A DNA stretch of 6,676 nucleotides from contig CALMPX010000176.1 in NCBI GenBank assembly GCA_937871355.1, forward strand, positions 1 to 6,676, given 5' to 3'. Source of the DNA: an uncultured Bdellovibrio sp. GTDB taxonomy: Bacteria; Bdellovibrionota; Bdellovibrionia; Bdellovibrionales; Bdellovibrionaceae. Below the pieces are notes generated by a model. The model searched no databases. It was not told the origin of the DNA and worked only from the letters and a program-made list of their open reading frames with translations. A program made the translations under genes and the position numbers. How positions within the stretch are numbered: position 1 is the stretch's first letter; the number at the start of each line of letters is the position of its first letter. This document shows, in pieces, positions 4,924 through 6,676 of this stretch.

Positions 4924-5424
4924 CTAAGGAACAAGAGCATCAATCAACTGCTGATCTGCCGATACACCCAACGCTATAGGATAAAAAACATTTCCATCAT
5001 CGGCAAACATGACATCATCGCCTTTAACAACCGAATGTAAATTTGTGGGATCAGATGTTGTGATCGAAAAAAAACTTTTTGAAAAAATAATAACTTTACC
5101 ACCTGCATATGCTTCGGAGACCTGAATAACAAATCGAAAGTAATAAATTCCATCCTCTTTAAGAACATCATAAGATCTGATGATTTCCCTGTCGTCGTAA
5201 TAAGGCTCAGATTTTTCATATGATCCATAAGCGTAGTCTTGACCCGCAACATCTTCTATCGTTAGCAAAATAGCTTCTTTACTGAATGCGAGTGAACAAG
5301 GAACACTGTGACCTGCTACCGGATTGCATCGGTCTTTTCTAAGATAATCATAAAGTTTCACTGTTTCAGTGGCCTTCGCAGAACTTAAAAACAGTGCGAA
5401 CACGACAAATAATATATTTTTCAC
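4924..5424 (-). CDS. Secreted hypothetical protein
   Basis: This 166-residue protein belongs to no family I recognise. The start is GTG at 5422-5424, strongly supported by AGGAG five bases upstream (5434-5430). A signal peptide ends in S-A-K-A at about residue 18 and leaves a mature protein of about 148 residues. The mature chain is rich in Tyr, Asp and Val with alternating hydrophobic stretches, suggesting an all-beta fold, and has no further membrane segment. Cys33 and Cys43 are the only cysteines and sit ten residues apart, so a disulfide is likely after export. A promoter with a perfect TATAAT lies just upstream (5450-5455), giving a short leader of roughly 20 bases, so the gene appears to be transcribed alone. 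No catalytic motif is visible. It lies between a secreted hydrolase gene on the opposite strand and another secreted unknown. Confidence 0.85.
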   Translation of the reverse strand: MKNILFVVFALFLSSAKATETVKLYDYLRKDRCNPVAGHSVPCSLAFSKEAILLTIEDVAGQDYAYGSYEKSEPYYDDREIIRSYDVLKEDGIYYFRFVIQVSEAYAGGKVIIFSKSFFSITTSDPTNLHSVVKGDDVMFADDGNVFYPIALGVSADQQLIDALVP

Positions 5425-5449
5425 AAAATCTCCTATGTTTTTAAAAATG

Positions 5450-5476
5450 ATTATATTTTCAACACGGTATACACAA
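5450..5476 (-). promoter_or_regulatory. Putative sigma-70 promoter for the 4924-5424 gene
   Basis: On the minus strand a perfect -10 box TATAAT (5455-5450) sits about 26 bases before the GTG start. The best -35 candidate is TTGTGT (5476-5471), but at only 15 bp spacing; GTTGTG at 16 bp is an alternative. An A/T-rich tract just upstream could act as an UP element. Transcription would begin near 5443, leaving a leader that includes AGGAG. Confidence 0.5.
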
Positions 5477-5720
5477 CGAAAAAAAAAGTCTACAGATTCA
5501 TTAAACGCATATTAAAAAATACAGATCTTAATCATCAATCGCTCTTTGAACACTCAAAAGTTTTGCAACTTTCAAAATAAGAACATCTGCGATGCTTAAA
5601 TTATCAGCGTCAGGCTTGCGGCTTATAAATGGTGTTAATTAAATCTCATGAATTCTTAGATCGTCGTCTCAATCAAAATGAAAACGCAGCGCCGTTGATT
5701 AGTTTTTCAATCTTTATATT
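5477..5720. other. Intergenic stretch with possible gene relics
   Basis: No gene is called. A minus-strand frame of 36 codons ends in TAA at 5528-5530 and opens after a TAA at 5639-5641. It has no start codon, and its C-terminal half is helix-like and rich in Leu, Val and Lys. A plus-strand frame of 31 codons (ATG 5629, TAA 5722-5724) overlaps the end of the next gene by 4 bp and has no ribosome site. Downstream of the 5721 stop on the minus strand, AATCAA (5700-5695) and TTGATT (5676-5671) could pair around a short inner stem, a weak terminator candidate at best. Confidence 0.35.
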
Positions 5721-6674
5721 TTAAAAATTTAAAACCAATTCCGTTTGTCCCAGCGACATCATACGTGACAAATGCATAAAGGATTTTCCGGCATCAAAAG
5801 GATCAATGATATATGTTCTGGGTTCATTATGACTGAGTCGCCCCGAATAAGTTACGGCGACGATTTGATCATCTTTATAAATAGCAGAAAAACCTTTTTC
5901 CACCATATCTTCTTGATTTTTAACTGTGGCCCAAGCTTGCTCGATGCCGACCATCAGCATATCAGGTCTTATGCTTCCTAAAGCTTCGTAAAAAACTTTG
6001 GATGATGAAAAATTTTTCCTAATTGAATCCAGGTAACTATAATACTTACTCGAGCTTTGTGTTGGCCGCATACCAATAAATCTCTGGTAGAGCATCGAGA
6101 CTAAATAATGAGTCGTTCCTCGACACAAGATTCCGTGCCAGCCTTGTTTTTTAATCAAGCTGACGATCATGGTTTTAGCTTTGTTAAATTCAGTCATCGG
6201 CACGCCTTTAGACGATTGACTCATATGTAAATTTTCAATTTGTTTATCCATAGGATTTGAAACTTCTAAACCATCTATGGCAACGTATTCAGATTTCTTT
6301 TCAAAATAGACAGTAAAATGAACAACATCTTCTTTTCCTGCTGTAATTTTCACAGACAATGACTTCATGTCCTGAGGCGAAGTCTCTGTTTTAAAAATTT
6401 TACCGGCTAGTTGCTCTTTTAAATTTGAACTTTCATGAGAAAAGCTGATCTGAACCGGGCCGATCCCTTGCTCTAAATTATTTATAAACTCTGGCGTTAA
6501 TAAGTCAGATGGTTTTAACGATGTAAAGTCTTTTACGGTTGATGATTTTCGATCAACCAGTTCAGTTTTTTTCTCAATAACAAGAGTGTCTCGAAATAAG
6601 TCACGACAGCTCTGCTGGGCAAAAGCGCTATTGAAACTGAATAAAAGGATGACAGTCGCATATAACTTAAACAA
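5721..6674 (-). CDS. Secreted hypothetical protein, start at window edge
   Basis: This exported protein of about 317 residues is not one I recognise. The first codon inside the window is TTG at 6672-6674. It would give a complete signal peptide ending in S-A-F-A before Gln-Gln (cleavage near residue 19), but the true start may lie beyond the window, and any ribosome site is out of view. The mature part begins with Ser-Cys (Cys23). A beta-rich middle (70-135) is followed by a helical region with G-W-H-G-I-L-C-R-G-T-T-H-Y (178-190) that holds Cys184, His180 and His189. Cys23 and Cys184 are the only cysteines and may pair. The C-terminal part (260-317) reads like an alternating beta fold ending in L-V-L-N-F. 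The W-H-G-x-L-C-R-G-T-T-H block is the most motif-like stretch and could be a metal or active site, but I cannot tie it to a family. A 296-bp gap separates it from the next gene on the same strand. Confidence 0.82.
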   Translation of the reverse strand: MFKLYATVILLFSFNSAFAQQSCRDLFRDTLVIEKKTELVDRKSSTVKDFTSLKPSDLLTPEFINNLEQGIGPVQISFSHESSNLKEQLAGKIFKTETSPQDMKSLSVKITAGKEDVVHFTVYFEKKSEYVAIDGLEVSNPMDKQIENLHMSQSSKGVPMTEFNKAKTMIVSLIKKQGWHGILCRGTTHYLVSMLYQRFIGMRPTQSSSKYYSYLDSIRKNFSSSKVFYEALGSIRPDMLMVGIEQAWATVKNQEDMVEKGFSAIYKDDQIVAVTYSGRLSHNEPRTYIIDPFDAGKSFMHLSRMMSLGQTELVLNF

Positions 6675-6676
6675 AC

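Noticed and set aside
4974..5252. Second minus-strand frame inside the 4924-5424 gene
   Set aside because: The other frame has a signal peptide, a strong ribosome site and a promoter; this one has none.
5772..5981. Plus-strand frame of 69 codons opposite the edge gene
   Set aside because: It is antisense to a longer frame with a signal peptide, and no ribosome site is seen.
1..6676. CRISPR array or tandem short repeats
   Set aside because: No regularly spaced repeats were found; the only long repeat is the duplicated tRNA.

Overview
The window (6,676 bp, AT-rich) looks like chromosomal DNA of a Gram-negative bacterium with many exported proteins. Six of its protein genes encode signal peptides, lipoprotein signals or an outer-membrane beta-barrel tail. 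I infer Bdellovibrionota or a close relative. The hints are one lipoprotein signal ending in Phe-Gln-Asn-Cys (a form I associate with that group), the density of secreted hypothetical proteins, and a HigBA-like pair of a type I recall from it. None of this is decisive without a search.

Left part (1-2527). The 3' part of gcvH (glycine cleavage H protein) is followed 18 bp later by a tRNA-Leu(UAG). A second, base-identical copy of that tRNA lies 2,103 bp downstream. The identity covers 94 bp (331-424 and 2434-2527), which is the whole tRNA plus 2 bp before and 7 bp after it. Between the copies is a mosaic segment: a toxin-first HigBA-like toxin-antitoxin pair (minus strand) with a 10-bp inverted-repeat operator, a tRNA-Leu(CAG), a relic of the C-terminus of an outer-membrane beta-barrel protein, a lipoprotein with a PDZ-like region, and a minus-strand terminator with no gene to serve. 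The antitoxin stop codon lies two bases inside the left repeat boundary. I read the segment as an accessory cassette inserted at, or trapped between, duplicated leucine tRNA genes.

Middle part (2528-4810). Two plus-strand genes, 74 bp apart by the preferred start, encode exported hydrolases. The first is a lipoprotein of the pectin acetylesterase/Notum family with an apparent Ser-Asp-His triad. The second is a signal-peptide-bearing cyanophycinase (peptidase family S51) that keeps the nucleophile and, by my alignment from memory, the substrate-pocket residues. They may form an export-directed polymer-degrading pair.

Right part (4811-6676). Two minus-strand genes encode secreted proteins I do not recognise. 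The shorter (4924-5424) has its own good ribosome binding site and a perfect TATAAT box. The longer (5721-6674) reaches the window edge, so its start is uncertain. The gap between them and the gap before 4924 hold only short open stretches that may be gene relics or chance.
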